Notes under the pieces: generated by a model | Databases searched by the model: none | What the model saw: only the letters and a program-made list of their open reading frames with translations | What the model was told of the DNA's origin: nothing | Assembly: GCA_910579335.1 (NCBI GenBank) | Contig: CAJTUQ010000010.1 | Location: forward strand, 10,890 to 37,072 | Length of the DNA stretch: 26,183 bases | DNA from: an uncultured Dorea sp. | GTDB lineage: Bacteria > Bacillota > Clostridia > Lachnospirales > Lachnospiraceae | Reading direction: 5' to 3' | Translations under genes and position numbers: made by a program | Shown: one piece after another, positions 15,436 through 24,303 of the stretch | Numbering within the stretch: the stretch's first letter is position 1 | Layout: every line of letters starts with the position of its first letter

Positions 15436-17046
15436 CTATCTCTCATGGCGCGCATACTTCGGGAGCAGTTTCGGCGATACTTCTTCCGTATGGACATCCG
15501 CGCTCTTTAACTCCTCGTCATAGCTTGCCACATGGTCAAGATTCATGGCGCCAAGCTCTACTTCTTTTGCTTTCGCCGCCGCTTTCTTGCCCGCATTCCG
15601 TCCGAATACGATAACGTCAAGAAGGGAATTTCCCATCAGCCTGTTTCTTCCATGTATTCCGCCTGCAACCTCTCCTGCCGCCAAAAGATTCGGAATCGCT
15701 TTTGTAAAGCCTTCTCCGTCAATCTCAAGACCGCCGTTCTGATAGTGCAGCGTCGGGTAAATCAGAATCGGGACTTTCCTCATATCGATTCCATATTTCA
15801 TATACATGCGGAACATGGCCGGAATCCTCTTCTCTATCGTTCCCTCTCCGCCGAGGAGCTCGATCATCGGTGTATCAAGCCATACGCCTTTCTGACCGCT
15901 TGGCGCTTCTACGCCGCGTCCTTCCTCACACTCGCGGATAACGCCTGACGCATTCACATCACGGGTCTCCAGCGGATGAATGTAAGCTTCGCCGTCGGCA
16001 TTCACAAGCTGCGCGCCCACAGAACGAACCTTCTCTGTGACAAGGGCGCCCTGAATCTGTACCGGATGAGCCACGCCCGTCGGATGGTACTGGATGGAGT
16101 CCTGATAAAGAAGCGGCACTCCCGCCCTGTATCCCAGTATAAGGCCGTCCGCTGTCGCTCCGTAATGGTTTGACGTCGGGAATCCCTGGTAATGCATTCT
16201 TCCCGCACCGCCTGTCGCTATGACAACGGTCTTTGCTCTTGCAACAGAATAATCCCCTGTTTCCATGTTAAGCAGAACGGCTCCCGCCGCCTGGCCTTTG
16301 TCATCCTTCAAAAGCTCTACCGCAGAAGTAAACTCCACTACCGGAATGCCTAAATTGATTACCTCGTCTCTTACCGTACGCATGATTTCTGCGCCTGAGT
16401 AGTCTTTACATGCATGCATTCTCTTTCTGGACGTGCCGCCTCCGTGTGTCGTTACCATACGTCCGTCCGCATCCTTGTCAAACATTACGCCCAGCTCATT
16501 CAGCCATTTGATTGCATCCGGTGCTTCCATTACAAGACGCTTTACAAGCTCCGGCCTTGCGGCAAAATGTCCGCCGCCGAAACAATCCAGATAATGCTGT
16601 ACCGGGGAGTCGTTTTCCTTATCCGCCGCCTGGATGCCGCCCTCCGCCATCATCGTATTGGCGTCGCCGATACGCAGCTTTGTCACAATCATAACATTTG
16701 CGCCTGCATTGTGCGCCTCAATCGCACAGGATGAACCTGCGCCGCCGCCGCCGATTACAAGCACGTCTACGTCATAGTCAATTTTCGTTATATCAATATT
16801 CTCATTTAAAATACGGCTTGTCGAGTGAAGCATCTGGGCCAGCTCAATCGGCGCCTTTTGTCCCTTGTTCGGACCCACTTTAATCTCCTCAAAAGCATCC
16901 GGGTCATAATCAGGATGGAATTTCTTAAGGAGGGCATCTTTTTCATCCGCAGTCAGACGTCTTGGTTCCGTGGACATACGTTCCGCTCTTGTCGCCTCTA
17001 CCTTTTTTATGGATTCCATCATATTCTCTGGATATGGTGTATACAT
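15436..17046 (-). CDS. frdA: Fumarate reductase-type flavoprotein subunit
   Basis: A 536-residue FAD protein of the fumarate reductase/succinate dehydrogenase/aspartate oxidase family. The dinucleotide motif is VIGGGGAGSS (97-106). Active-site counterparts of E. coli FrdA are visible: HPTG with His321, TEKVRSVG (337-344), Arg362 (TRDVN), His434 (LHYQNGG) and Arg469 (GRNRLMGNSL). The His that binds FAD covalently in FrdA/SdhA is replaced by Asn130 (DANTMMAEGG), as in L-aspartate oxidase, so the FAD is probably non-covalent. About 90 residues precede the FAD fold, an unusual extension rich in charged helices. L-aspartate oxidase is less likely because an iron-sulfur subunit gene lies 14 nt upstream and fumarase follows. 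The start at 17046 follows GAGGAGGG. Confidence 0.9.
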   Translation of the reverse strand: MYTPYPENMMESIKKVEATRAERMSTEPRRLTADEKDALLKKFHPDYDPDAFEEIKVGPNKGQKAPIELAQMLHSTSRILNENIDITKIDYDVDVLVIGGGGAGSSCAIEAHNAGANVMIVTKLRIGDANTMMAEGGIQAADKENDSPVQHYLDCFGGGHFAARPELVKRLVMEAPDAIKWLNELGVMFDKDADGRMVTTHGGGTSRKRMHACKDYSGAEIMRTVRDEVINLGIPVVEFTSAVELLKDDKGQAAGAVLLNMETGDYSVARAKTVVIATGGAGRMHYQGFPTSNHYGATADGLILGYRAGVPLLYQDSIQYHPTGVAHPVQIQGALVTEKVRSVGAQLVNADGEAYIHPLETRDVNASGVIRECEEGRGVEAPSGQKGVWLDTPMIELLGGEGTIEKRIPAMFRMYMKYGIDMRKVPILIYPTLHYQNGGLEIDGEGFTKAIPNLLAAGEVAGGIHGRNRLMGNSLLDVIVFGRNAGKKAAAKAKEVELGAMNLDHVASYDEELKSADVHTEEVSPKLLPKYARHER

Positions 17047-17060
17047 ATTTACGCCCTCCT

Positions 17061-17735
17061 CTATTTCTCAATTTCTCTGGTATTATAAAGTTCCTGCATC
17101 TGTGTAATCGGCTTTTGCATAATCTGCTCAATCAGCTCATCATACTCGCCCTTGTTGATTTCCTCCACGCGGTTTGCAAGGTGTTCTGTTTCAGGTGCGA
17201 TGTATTTTCCTGTCAGTCTCCTTGCCAGCACTCCCACATGCGGATGGGAAATACCCGCCGGGCATCTGACCGTACAGCAGCCGCAGCCGATACAGTCGAA
17301 GGATTCCTCCGCACACTTCTCAAATTCGCCCCTCTGCGCATATGCGATGTACTGCATAACATTCAAATCCTGCGTACAGGCCTTCGTGCAGGCGTTACAT
17401 CCGATGCAGCTATAGATTTCCGGATAAAGCTCCATCATAATCTGCTGGGTCGGCTTAATCTCTTCCATATCGTACGTTCTCTTGTCTGTCGGGAAAAACG
17501 GGATGCTTGCCACATACATTCCTTCTTCCACCTGTGTCTGGCACGCAAGACAGGTCTGCAATTCATTCTTCCCTTTGATTCTGTATACGGTTGCGCAGGC
17601 TCCACAGAAACCATGACGGCATCCGCACCCTCTTTTCCATGTATAGCCAGCGTATTCCATCGCGGTCATAATCGTAAGGTCTGCCGGAACGCTGTATCTC
17701 TTACCGCTAAAATATACATTTACCATATTTTCCAT
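17061..17735 (-). CDS. frdB: Iron-sulfur subunit of the fumarate reductase-like enzyme
   Basis: A 224-residue electron-transfer subunit. The N-terminal part is a [2Fe-2S] ferredoxin-like domain with Cys37/39, Cys44, Cys47 and Cys62 (GCGCRHGFCGAC). The C-terminal part has two [4Fe-4S] motifs, CIGCNACTKAC (110-120) and CIGCGCCTVRCP (148-159). It lacks the HdrB-like CCG domain found in methanogen TfrB and has no membrane segment. It would pass electrons to the flavoprotein encoded next. The start ATG at 17735 has AAAGGA upstream; a second ATG at 17726 is possible. The gap of 67 nt after flxA contains no terminator. Confidence 0.88.
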   Translation of the reverse strand: MENMVNVYFSGKRYSVPADLTIMTAMEYAGYTWKRGCGCRHGFCGACATVYRIKGKNELQTCLACQTQVEEGMYVASIPFFPTDKRTYDMEEIKPTQQIMMELYPEIYSCIGCNACTKACTQDLNVMQYIAYAQRGEFEKCAEESFDCIGCGCCTVRCPAGISHPHVGVLARRLTGKYIAPETEHLANRVEEINKGEYDELIEQIMQKPITQMQELYNTREIEK

Positions 17736-17802
17736 GTTATTTTATATCCTTTCATCATATTTAGCTGTTTGCATAACGAGCCCCGATACTTATATCGTAC
17801 TC

Positions 17803-18657
17803 TTAATATTCGTTAGGCAGTTCATCAATCTCGTCAAAGCGGAACACCGGCCCGTCCTTGCACACATACTTGGAGCCGATATTACAGCGCCCACATTTTC
17901 CTACGCCGCACTTCATGCGCAGCTCCAGCGTGGTATATACCTGCTCCGTAGTAAATCCAAGCTCCTTGAGGCCGGCCAGCACAAATTTAATCATAATCGG
18001 AGGCCCGCACACAAGAGCGGTCTTATCCGTGTCAAACCCAAGCTCTTTCACATAGTTTGGCACAAACCCTACATGGCCGTCCCATCCTTCCTGCTCTCTG
18101 TCGATGGTCAGATAGACATTGATTCCCTCTGTCTTCATCCACACTTCCTGAATTTCCTTAAGCTGTACAAGGTCGTCCGCCGAGCGCGAGCCGTATACGA
18201 TGTCAACCGTGCCGTAATTCTCTCTGTTGTCAATCACATAGTTGATAACGGAACGAAGGGGAGCAAGCCCGATACCTCCGGCGATGAACAAAAGATTCTT
18301 TCCCTTAAGCTCGGTTTCCACCGGGAAAGAGTTGCCGTAAGGCCCGCGCACCGTAATCTCATCGCCCACCTCAAGGCTGTGGAGATAATCGGTAAGGATG
18401 CCACACTTTTTAATGCTAAATTCCTGATACTCTTTATTTGTAGGAGAAGAAGTAATGGAAAACATACCCTCGCTGACGCCCGGTGCGCACACCATAGCAC
18501 ACTGGCCCGGCATATGCTCGAAAAGCTTTCCGCCTTCCGGCGCATTAACGCGGAATGTCTTCACATCCGGCGTCTCCTGGCGGATATCCGTAATCACCCC
18601 GACCTGAGGGATTAAGGTATCTAAAGTATAATTTTTATGACAGGTACATTCGCTCAT
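17803..18657 (-). CDS. flxA: FlxA-like NAD(P)H:acceptor oxidoreductase (FNR/PyrK type)
   Basis: A 284-residue ferredoxin-NAD(P)H reductase-like protein. The FAD-binding barrel comes first (FSITSSP near 86). The NAD(P)-binding domain has GGIGLAPLRSVI and ALVCGPP. A C-terminal Cys cluster, CGVGKCGRCNIGSKYVC, resembles the [2Fe-2S] site of PyrK and sulfhydrogenase gamma. In the Flx-Hdr complex of sulfate reducers FlxA is the NADH entry point. The start overlaps the flxB stop (TAATG) and GGGAGG lies within flxB. AsrB or sulfhydrogenase gamma are related alternatives, but the flxBCD-hdrABC context supports FlxA. Confidence 0.88.
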   Translation of the reverse strand: MSECTCHKNYTLDTLIPQVGVITDIRQETPDVKTFRVNAPEGGKLFEHMPGQCAMVCAPGVSEGMFSITSSPTNKEYQEFSIKKCGILTDYLHSLEVGDEITVRGPYGNSFPVETELKGKNLLFIAGGIGLAPLRSVINYVIDNRENYGTVDIVYGSRSADDLVQLKEIQEVWMKTEGINVYLTIDREQEGWDGHVGFVPNYVKELGFDTDKTALVCGPPIMIKFVLAGLKELGFTTEQVYTTLELRMKCGVGKCGRCNIGSKYVCKDGPVFRFDEIDELPNEY

Positions 18658-19688
18658 TATTTTTCACCTCCCTGACTCTGAAATGCTTTTATCACTTTTA
18701 CGATATTTAAGGACGCCGGACATTTTTCCACGCAGCGGCCGCAGCCCACGCAGGAATACATGCCGTCATTGTTTGCAGGATAATATACCAGCTTATGCAT
18801 GAATCTCTGGCGGAATCTCTGCATCTGGCTTGTACGGTTGTTGCCGTGGGCCATCATCGTAAAGTCGGAGTACATACAGGAATCCCAGCAGCGGTAACGG
18901 GATACGCCGTTTCCTGTATTGTAATCTTTAATGTCGTAGCACTGGCAGGTCGGGCATACAAAAGTACACGTACCACAGGCCAGACATGGCTTATATAACT
19001 CTTCCCATAATTTGTCGTCAAATTTTTCCGAGAGGGCATCGCCGTTCCATCCCTCAAGAGACAGGTTCATATACGGCAGTTTTTCTACAATGCTGTGAAT
19101 CGCCTCTTTTTCCGTCTCCACGGCGGTCTCGTCTGCGTCGGCAAGAAGCTCTTTTACCGTCTCGGTAAGCTCTTCGCCCTTCTTAGTCAGGGCTTTCCAG
19201 TAAAGCTCCTCCCCAATCATCCATGTAGCGACATCCGCAGCAGGATTTGCCGCATCCACGCCAAACACCTTGCAGAAACAAGATTCCTCCGGCTCATGGC
19301 AGGCAAGGGCAACCACCGTCCCATGCTCTCTTCTGGCCGCATAGAAGGTATCCACAGGTTCAGATAAAAAGACATTGTCAAGCACTTCAAGCCCCTTGAC
19401 GTCGCACGCTTTCATGCCGAATACAACAAACTTTTGGCTCTTTAAGCTCTCCGGCTCAACCTTCATCTTTCTGCCTTCCCGTTTTACCGTATATAGATTT
19501 TCGCTCTGCGGGAAAAATGCATCTTTGGGCGACTTCACAGACTTCAATGTATCTAAATCCACCTCCGCCTCTTCGCTCCATGCAGCAAAGTTTACCTGGC
19601 CGGCGGTTTTAACCGGAAGGTACAATTCCTGACTGTCCGCGATTAACTGGAATAATGCGGAAAGATTTTCTTTTGCTATCTTATACAT
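18657..19688 (-). CDS. flxB: FlxB-like iron-sulfur protein (AsrA/sulfhydrogenase beta type)
   Basis: A 343-residue cytosolic protein with two C-terminal [4Fe-4S] motifs, CLACGTCTFVCP and CVGCGRCVEKCP. The N-terminal part of about 220 residues resembles the beta subunits of archaeal sulfhydrogenase and anaerobic sulfite reductase subunit A. It would carry electrons between the NADH-binding FlxA and the other Flx subunits. The start at 19688 follows AGAGGGGATA at the end of flxC, four bases after its stop. The stop is shared with the flxA start (TAATG). Confidence 0.85.
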   Translation of the reverse strand: MYKIAKENLSALFQLIADSQELYLPVKTAGQVNFAAWSEEAEVDLDTLKSVKSPKDAFFPQSENLYTVKREGRKMKVEPESLKSQKFVVFGMKACDVKGLEVLDNVFLSEPVDTFYAARREHGTVVALACHEPEESCFCKVFGVDAANPAADVATWMIGEELYWKALTKKGEELTETVKELLADADETAVETEKEAIHSIVEKLPYMNLSLEGWNGDALSEKFDDKLWEELYKPCLACGTCTFVCPTCQCYDIKDYNTGNGVSRYRCWDSCMYSDFTMMAHGNNRTSQMQRFRQRFMHKLVYYPANNDGMYSCVGCGRCVEKCPASLNIVKVIKAFQSQGGEK

Positions 19689-19691
19689 ACA

Positions 19692-20666
19692 TTATCCCCT
19701 CTTTCCTACAATACTTGGTTCCGCATCCTCAAACGTATAATTTGTGAGCGGTGCTTTTGAATCGGTATCATCTCCGGCCTGATATTCGCCGTAAAGCTCG
19801 TCAATGTCCTTGATAAACTTCCGGTTAAACAAATGCAGCGGGATTCCCTGCGGACATACGCGGCTGCATTCGCCGCAGTCCGTACATCTCCCTGCCACAT
19901 GGAAAGCACGGATAATATGGAACATCTTCTCCTCAAAGGAATCTACGTTCGCCTTCTGGGAGCTGTCGAACTTGTTGCTGTCAAAGACACATTTGCGGCA
20001 GCTGCAGGCAGGGCATACGTTCCGGCAGGCGTTGCAGCGGATACATTTGCTAAGCTCCTTCTTAAAAAATGCAAATTTCTCCTCCGGGCTCATCGCCTCA
20101 ATCCTTGCCACCTCGTCAAAGCGTTCCCCGTCCTTTGTCTCTTTGGACTCGCCGATCTGCTCGTCATAAATCCTGTGCTCTTTTCCTTTGCACACATGGC
20201 ATCTCTCTAACATAACGTCCGCATATGAACAGGATTTCTCACCATATATGGTCCTCACCTTCAAAGTCTCTGCCGCGTCAGAAAGCTCTGCGCCCTCAAT
20301 GCTCTCGATTCCTTTGATGCCCTGGTTTCTAATTTTTTCAATATCGAGCTTTCCCTTGCATCCCACGCCGATAATATAGGCTTTCTCCCGGTCTACGCGG
20401 TGCTCCTTGATTAACTGGTTAAAACTGTATGTATCACATGGTTTCAGGCACACAAGTGTTTTCCCTTCCAGCTTTGACGCCTCAATCATGTATTTGCTTA
20501 AGTTTGCCCCGCAGAATCCGTTATAGACGAAATCTTTTAACGACTCTGCGCTTTCAAAGTAAGCCGGCTCCGGATTGTAAGGCAGGTCTCCGGCCTTCCA
20601 GCCAAGAACTCGCGCCACAGTTCCGTCTTCCAGCAATTTCTTAGCACGATTAACTAATTCCTGCAT
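19692..20666 (-). CDS. flxC: FlxC-like iron-sulfur protein
   Basis: A 324-residue protein with an N-terminal part recalling FrhB/FdhB-type subunits (LVCLKPCDTYSFNQLIKEHR near 71-90). Two [4Fe-4S] motifs follow, CIRCNACRNVCPAC and CTDCGECSRVCP, near residues 209-270, with extra cysteines (SCRKC) between them. No membrane segment is seen. FlxC subunits link the NADH branch to MvhD/HdrA. The start ATG (20666) lies inside the last codons of the mvhD-like gene (13-nt overlap), which suggests coupled translation and equal amounts. Confidence 0.83.
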   Translation of the reverse strand: MQELVNRAKKLLEDGTVARVLGWKAGDLPYNPEPAYFESAESLKDFVYNGFCGANLSKYMIEASKLEGKTLVCLKPCDTYSFNQLIKEHRVDREKAYIIGVGCKGKLDIEKIRNQGIKGIESIEGAELSDAAETLKVRTIYGEKSCSYADVMLERCHVCKGKEHRIYDEQIGESKETKDGERFDEVARIEAMSPEEKFAFFKKELSKCIRCNACRNVCPACSCRKCVFDSNKFDSSQKANVDSFEEKMFHIIRAFHVAGRCTDCGECSRVCPQGIPLHLFNRKFIKDIDELYGEYQAGDDTDSKAPLTNYTFEDAEPSIVGKRG

Positions 20667-21094
20667 CTTAAATCCCCCAATCTTACGTTTTCACCCAGTG
20701 AGTAAATCTTTTCCACAAAGCTGTTCATCGTGTCAGAGAATTTCACGCCCTCTGCGGCAGATACCCACTCTACTCTTGTACGTCCATTTTCCACGCCGAT
20801 ATAATCAAGCATGGAGAAAAGAAGGGTCATACGTCTTCTTGCATAGTAATTTCCGGTGCTGTAATGGCAGTCTCCCGGATGGCAGCCGCACATAATCACT
20901 CCGTCCGCCCCCTTTTCAAACGCCCTTAAGATGAACATGGGGTTCACGCGGCAGGAGCAGGGAACACGGATAATTTTTACGTCTGCCGGATAAGTGAGAC
21001 GGCTGCTGCCCGCAAGGTCAGCTCCCGCATAGCTGCACCAGTTACAGCAGAACGCTACAATTTTCGGTTTGAACTCTTTATTTTCTATCGACAT
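20654..21094 (-). CDS. flxD: MvhD/FlxD-like iron-sulfur subunit
   Basis: A 146-residue protein of the MvhD family, the small adaptor that links a hydrogenase or Flx module to HdrA. Conserved cysteines are visible: Cys16, Cys17 and Cys20 (FCCNWCSYAGAD), Cys46 and Cys48 (VPCSCR), and Cys69, Cys71 and Cys76 (CGCHPGDC), with the following YYARRR segment. The ATG at 21094 is chosen because the family starts just before this core. GGAGGTGG precedes it inside the hdrA 3' end (10-nt overlap). The longer frame to 21175 is only read-through of hdrA in another frame. Confidence 0.92.
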   Translation of the reverse strand: MSIENKEFKPKIVAFCCNWCSYAGADLAGSSRLTYPADVKIIRVPCSCRVNPMFILRAFEKGADGVIMCGCHPGDCHYSTGNYYARRRMTLLFSMLDYIGVENGRTRVEWVSAAEGVKFSDTMNSFVEKIYSLGENVRLGDLRCRN

Positions 21095-23073
21095 ATTGCA
21101 TCCACCTCCGCTATAATCTGTCTGTTTGAGAATCCCTGAAGGTCCATCGCACCGGACGGACATGCCACCGTACAAGCGCCGCAGCCCTGACAGAGCGCAC
21201 TGTTGACAACAGCAAGACGACGCACCTCGCGGATGCCGTGGTCGTTGACCTCTTTGTCCTCATACGTGATAGCCCCGTAAGGACATACATTCTCACAAGT
21301 AGAGCACCCATTGCACAAAAGCTCGTCAGAATGGGCGGTGCATGGATTCGTCATCAATTTATCCTTTGCCAAAAGCCCGATTGCCTTAACTGCGGCCGCT
21401 CCTGCCTGCGCAACTGTCTCCGGAATGTCCTTTGGTCCCTGGCACACGCCGGAGAGGAAGATGCCCGCCGTAGGCGACTCTACCGGACGCAGCTTTGCAT
21501 GCGCCTCCGTCAGGAAGTTATTGGTGTCAATACTTGCCGTCAACATCGTTGCAATCTTTCTCACGTCAGGATTCGGCTCGATCGCCGTGGCAAGAACTAC
21601 CATATCCGCCTCTTTCAAAATCTGCTTATTGTCAAGAAGGTCCGAGCCCTGCACTAAAAGCTTTCCGTTTGGCTGCGGCATGACTTTGCCGACCTGTCCC
21701 TTGATGTAATTTACCCCGTACTGCTCCACGGCCCTTCTGTAGAACTCGTCAAAATTCTTTCCCGGCGTGCGGACATCTATATAAAATACGGTTACATTCA
21801 CATCCGGATACTTGTCACGGATAAGCATGGCATGCTTTGCCGTATACATACAGCAAATCTTCGAGCAGTACGGCTTGCCTCTGTCGTCGGAGCAGCGGCT
21901 GCCTACGCACTGGATAAATACCATTTCCTTAGGAGCCTTTCCGTCAGAGAGACGCTCCAAATGGCCGTGGGTCGGTCCCGCCGCATTCATCACGCGCTCA
22001 AGCTCCAGAGACGTAATCACATCCGGGCTCTGGTTGTATGCGTACTCATCATACTTATCAAGATTAATCGTATCAAAACCGGTCGCAACAACAATTGCAC
22101 CGTATTTCTCTGTAATAATCTCGTCCTTCTGCTCGTAGTCAATGGCTCCCGCCTGACAGACTTTCGAACAGATTCCACATTTCCCGGTCTTAAATTTAAT
22201 GCATGCCTCGCGGTCAATCACCGGGACATTCGGGATTGCCTGCGCAAACGGGGTGTAGATAGCGCTCCGGTTATTCAGTCCTCTGTTGAACTCGCTGGGC
22301 GCTTTCTTGGACGGGCATTTCTCCTGGCAGACACCGCAGCCCGTACATTTGTCCATGTCCACGCTTCTTGCTTTCTTCCGGATATCTACGGTGAAATCAC
22401 CGACGAATCCGCTTACGTTTTCCACTTCACTGTATGTATAGATATGAATCTTTTCGTGGGCCGACGCTTCCACCATCTTTGGCGTCAGGATACATGCGGA
22501 ACAGTCAAGCGTCGGGAACGTCTTGTCAAGCTGCGACATCCTTCCGCCGATGCTCGGCGTCTTTTCCACGATATCCACCTCGTAGCCCGCATCCGCAATA
22601 TCGAGGGCCGTCTGAATCCCTGCGATGCCGCCGCCGATAATGAGCGCCCTCTTTGTAACGCGGCTCTCCCCCGGCTGGAGGGGCGTATTTAAATTAACCT
22701 TTGCAACTGCCGCACGCATAAGAATAACAGCCTTCTTTGTTGCCTCTTCCATATCTTTGTGAATCCATGAACAGTGCTCACGGATATTGGCAATCTCGAC
22801 CATATACGGATTCAGGCCCGCGCGTTCCGCAGCCTTCCGGAAGGTCGCCTCATGCATACGCGGGGAACAGGAACATACAACGATTCCTGATAATTTCTTT
22901 TCATGGATGGCCTCCGCAATCTTTGCCTGTCCCGCTTCAGAACACATATACTGGTAATCCTCGGCATGGACAACTCCCGGCTCCATCAGCGCCATCTCTG
23001 CTACTTTCGCTACATCTACCGTCGCTGCAATATTACTTCCGCAATGGCAGACAAATACTCCAATCCTCTGCAC
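21085..23073 (-). CDS. hdrA: HdrA-like flavin and iron-sulfur subunit (electron-bifurcation core)
   Basis: A 662-residue HdrA, the FAD protein at the branch point of Hdr complexes. It begins with the VCHCGSNI domain. The FAD-binding motif GGGIAGIQTALDIA is at 147-160, followed by GGRMSQLDKTFPTLDCSAC. Cluster motifs are CTGCGVCQEKCP (243-254), a CxxCxxxC set at 299-306, and two C-terminal ferredoxin motifs (CNGCSTCENVCP, CQGCGACTVACP). The start is GTG at 23073, with AGGAGG overlapping the hdrC stop. In characterised Hdr complexes the HdrA flavin splits electron pairs between low- and high-potential acceptors. Whether this one does so is inferred from its partners. Confidence 0.95.
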   Translation of the reverse strand: MQRIGVFVCHCGSNIAATVDVAKVAEMALMEPGVVHAEDYQYMCSEAGQAKIAEAIHEKKLSGIVVCSCSPRMHEATFRKAAERAGLNPYMVEIANIREHCSWIHKDMEEATKKAVILMRAAVAKVNLNTPLQPGESRVTKRALIIGGGIAGIQTALDIADAGYEVDIVEKTPSIGGRMSQLDKTFPTLDCSACILTPKMVEASAHEKIHIYTYSEVENVSGFVGDFTVDIRKKARSVDMDKCTGCGVCQEKCPSKKAPSEFNRGLNNRSAIYTPFAQAIPNVPVIDREACIKFKTGKCGICSKVCQAGAIDYEQKDEIITEKYGAIVVATGFDTINLDKYDEYAYNQSPDVITSLELERVMNAAGPTHGHLERLSDGKAPKEMVFIQCVGSRCSDDRGKPYCSKICCMYTAKHAMLIRDKYPDVNVTVFYIDVRTPGKNFDEFYRRAVEQYGVNYIKGQVGKVMPQPNGKLLVQGSDLLDNKQILKEADMVVLATAIEPNPDVRKIATMLTASIDTNNFLTEAHAKLRPVESPTAGIFLSGVCQGPKDIPETVAQAGAAAVKAIGLLAKDKLMTNPCTAHSDELLCNGCSTCENVCPYGAITYEDKEVNDHGIREVRRLAVVNSALCQGCGACTVACPSGAMDLQGFSNRQIIAEVDAICR

Positions 23074-23079
23074 GCTACA

Positions 23080-23469
23080 TCACCTCCTGTATCTTCTGAA
23101 TGCACTGACTAATAACTGCTGCGGCAGTTCAGGGTCAAGAAGCTCTGGAATCTCGTCAGGCGACAGATAAGCCTGCCCTTTCTGGCGCACTACCATCTGC
23201 CTTGCAGCGTCAATGAGCTTTCCGGGCTTCACGTCTCTCGGACATCTCTCCACGCATGCAAAGCAGGAAAGACATTTCCAGAGAGACTCAGAGTTTACCA
23301 AACTCTCCACGTCTTCATTGATTACATAGGATACAAACTGATGAGGCTTTATGTCCATCTCGTTATAGGAAGGGCATGTAGCAGAGCATTTGCCGCACTT
23401 CATACATTTTAACGGATTTACACCGCTGATTTCTTCAATCATCTCTGCCTGTTTCTTTTCAGGACTCAT
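23080..23469 (-). CDS. hdrC: HdrC-like iron-sulfur subunit
   Basis: A 129-residue protein with two [4Fe-4S] motifs, CMKCGKCSATCP (about 22-33) and CLSCFACVERCP, the standard HdrC arrangement. It relays electrons between HdrA and HdrB. The start overlaps the hdrB stop as TAATG. The stop lies within the AGGAGGTGA that serves as ribosome binding site for hdrA. The length is typical of a soluble HdrC without membrane helices. Confidence 0.94.
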   Translation of the reverse strand: MSPEKKQAEMIEEISGVNPLKCMKCGKCSATCPSYNEMDIKPHQFVSYVINEDVESLVNSESLWKCLSCFACVERCPRDVKPGKLIDAARQMVVRQKGQAYLSPDEIPELLDPELPQQLLVSAFRRYRR

Positions 23470-24260
23470 TATGCCTGCACCTCCTTCACTCCCAAAGCCT
23501 CCGCAAGAAGCTCCGTAAAGTAATATACCGGCACCTTCTTCTTGCTGCTCTTGTTTAAATTATACATGCACAGCGGACACGCCGTAATGAGCATGTCTGC
23601 CCCGAAGCCTTGTGCACTCTCCGTAATCTTGTCGCACATGTTCTGTGCCATGTCTTTTTCCTTTAAGGATATGTACCCGCCGCAGCATTCGTTGCGGTAC
23701 GGATAGATAACCGGCTCCGCGCCGAGCGCACGGATAAAATCTTCCATAATCCTCGGATTTTCCGGATCATCAAAAGCAAGAATCTTTCCCGGACGGAGAA
23801 GAAGGCAGCCGTAATACGCCCCGATCTTCTTTCCTTTCAGAGGATTTACCACCTTTTTCTTTAGCTCGTCAAAGCCTACCTTGTCGCGGAGCACTTCTAA
23901 AAAGTGCAGAACCTGCGTCTCTCCCTTGTAAGGCTCGTCAAGTTCCATGTAATTGTTCGCTCTGGTGCAGATATCTTCCACATTTTTCATGTCATCATTT
24001 ACTCTCTTCATAACATGATGACAGGCGGAACAGACCGTTACAAGCTCCTGCTTCTTTTCCTTCGCCGCATTCAGCGCCCGTACGCAGGAAAGCTTTGTGG
24101 CAATCTCATCAGTACCGAGAGGATACACGCCGCCGCAGCACTGCCAGTCTTCAATTTCTTCCAGTTCAAACCCTAAAGCCTTTGCCGAAGCTCTTGCATA
24201 GTCGTCCAAATCCTTCGCCTTTGTACGCAAAGTGCATCCCGGATAATAGCTGTACTTCAT
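23469..24260 (-). CDS. hdrB: HdrB-like subunit with two CCG domains
   Basis: A 263-residue HdrB. Both cysteine sets for non-cubane [4Fe-4S] clusters are intact: Cys9, Cys41, Cys42, Cys77 and Cys80 (WQCCGG, CSACHH), and Cys152, Cys192, Cys193, Cys228 and Cys231 (NECCGG, CPLC). HdrB is the disulfide-reducing catalytic subunit in methanogens; in bacteria its natural acceptor is often unknown. Here it may reduce an unknown disulfide or pass electrons on to the fumarate reductase subunits. The start at 24260 has AAAGGAAAA upstream. It lies 43 nt after the dehydrogenase gene with no clear terminator between. Confidence 0.94.
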   Translation of the reverse strand: MKYSYYPGCTLRTKAKDLDDYARASAKALGFELEEIEDWQCCGGVYPLGTDEIATKLSCVRALNAAKEKKQELVTVCSACHHVMKRVNDDMKNVEDICTRANNYMELDEPYKGETQVLHFLEVLRDKVGFDELKKKVVNPLKGKKIGAYYGCLLLRPGKILAFDDPENPRIMEDFIRALGAEPVIYPYRNECCGGYISLKEKDMAQNMCDKITESAQGFGADMLITACPLCMYNLNKSSKKKVPVYYFTELLAEALGVKEVQA

Positions 24261-24303
24261 AGTTTTACGTTTTCCTTTCCTATATTTTTAAGAAACATGC
24301 CGC

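Noticed and set aside
16962..18615. Two large plus-strand open frames opposite frdB and flxA
   Set aside because: Both are antisense shadows of well-defined iron-sulfur and FNR-type proteins and have no recognisable domains.
18657..19688. flxA/flxB as anaerobic sulfite reductase subunits AsrB/AsrA
   Set aside because: No sirohaem subunit AsrC is nearby, and flxC, mvhD and hdrABC follow the FlxABCD-HdrABC pattern.
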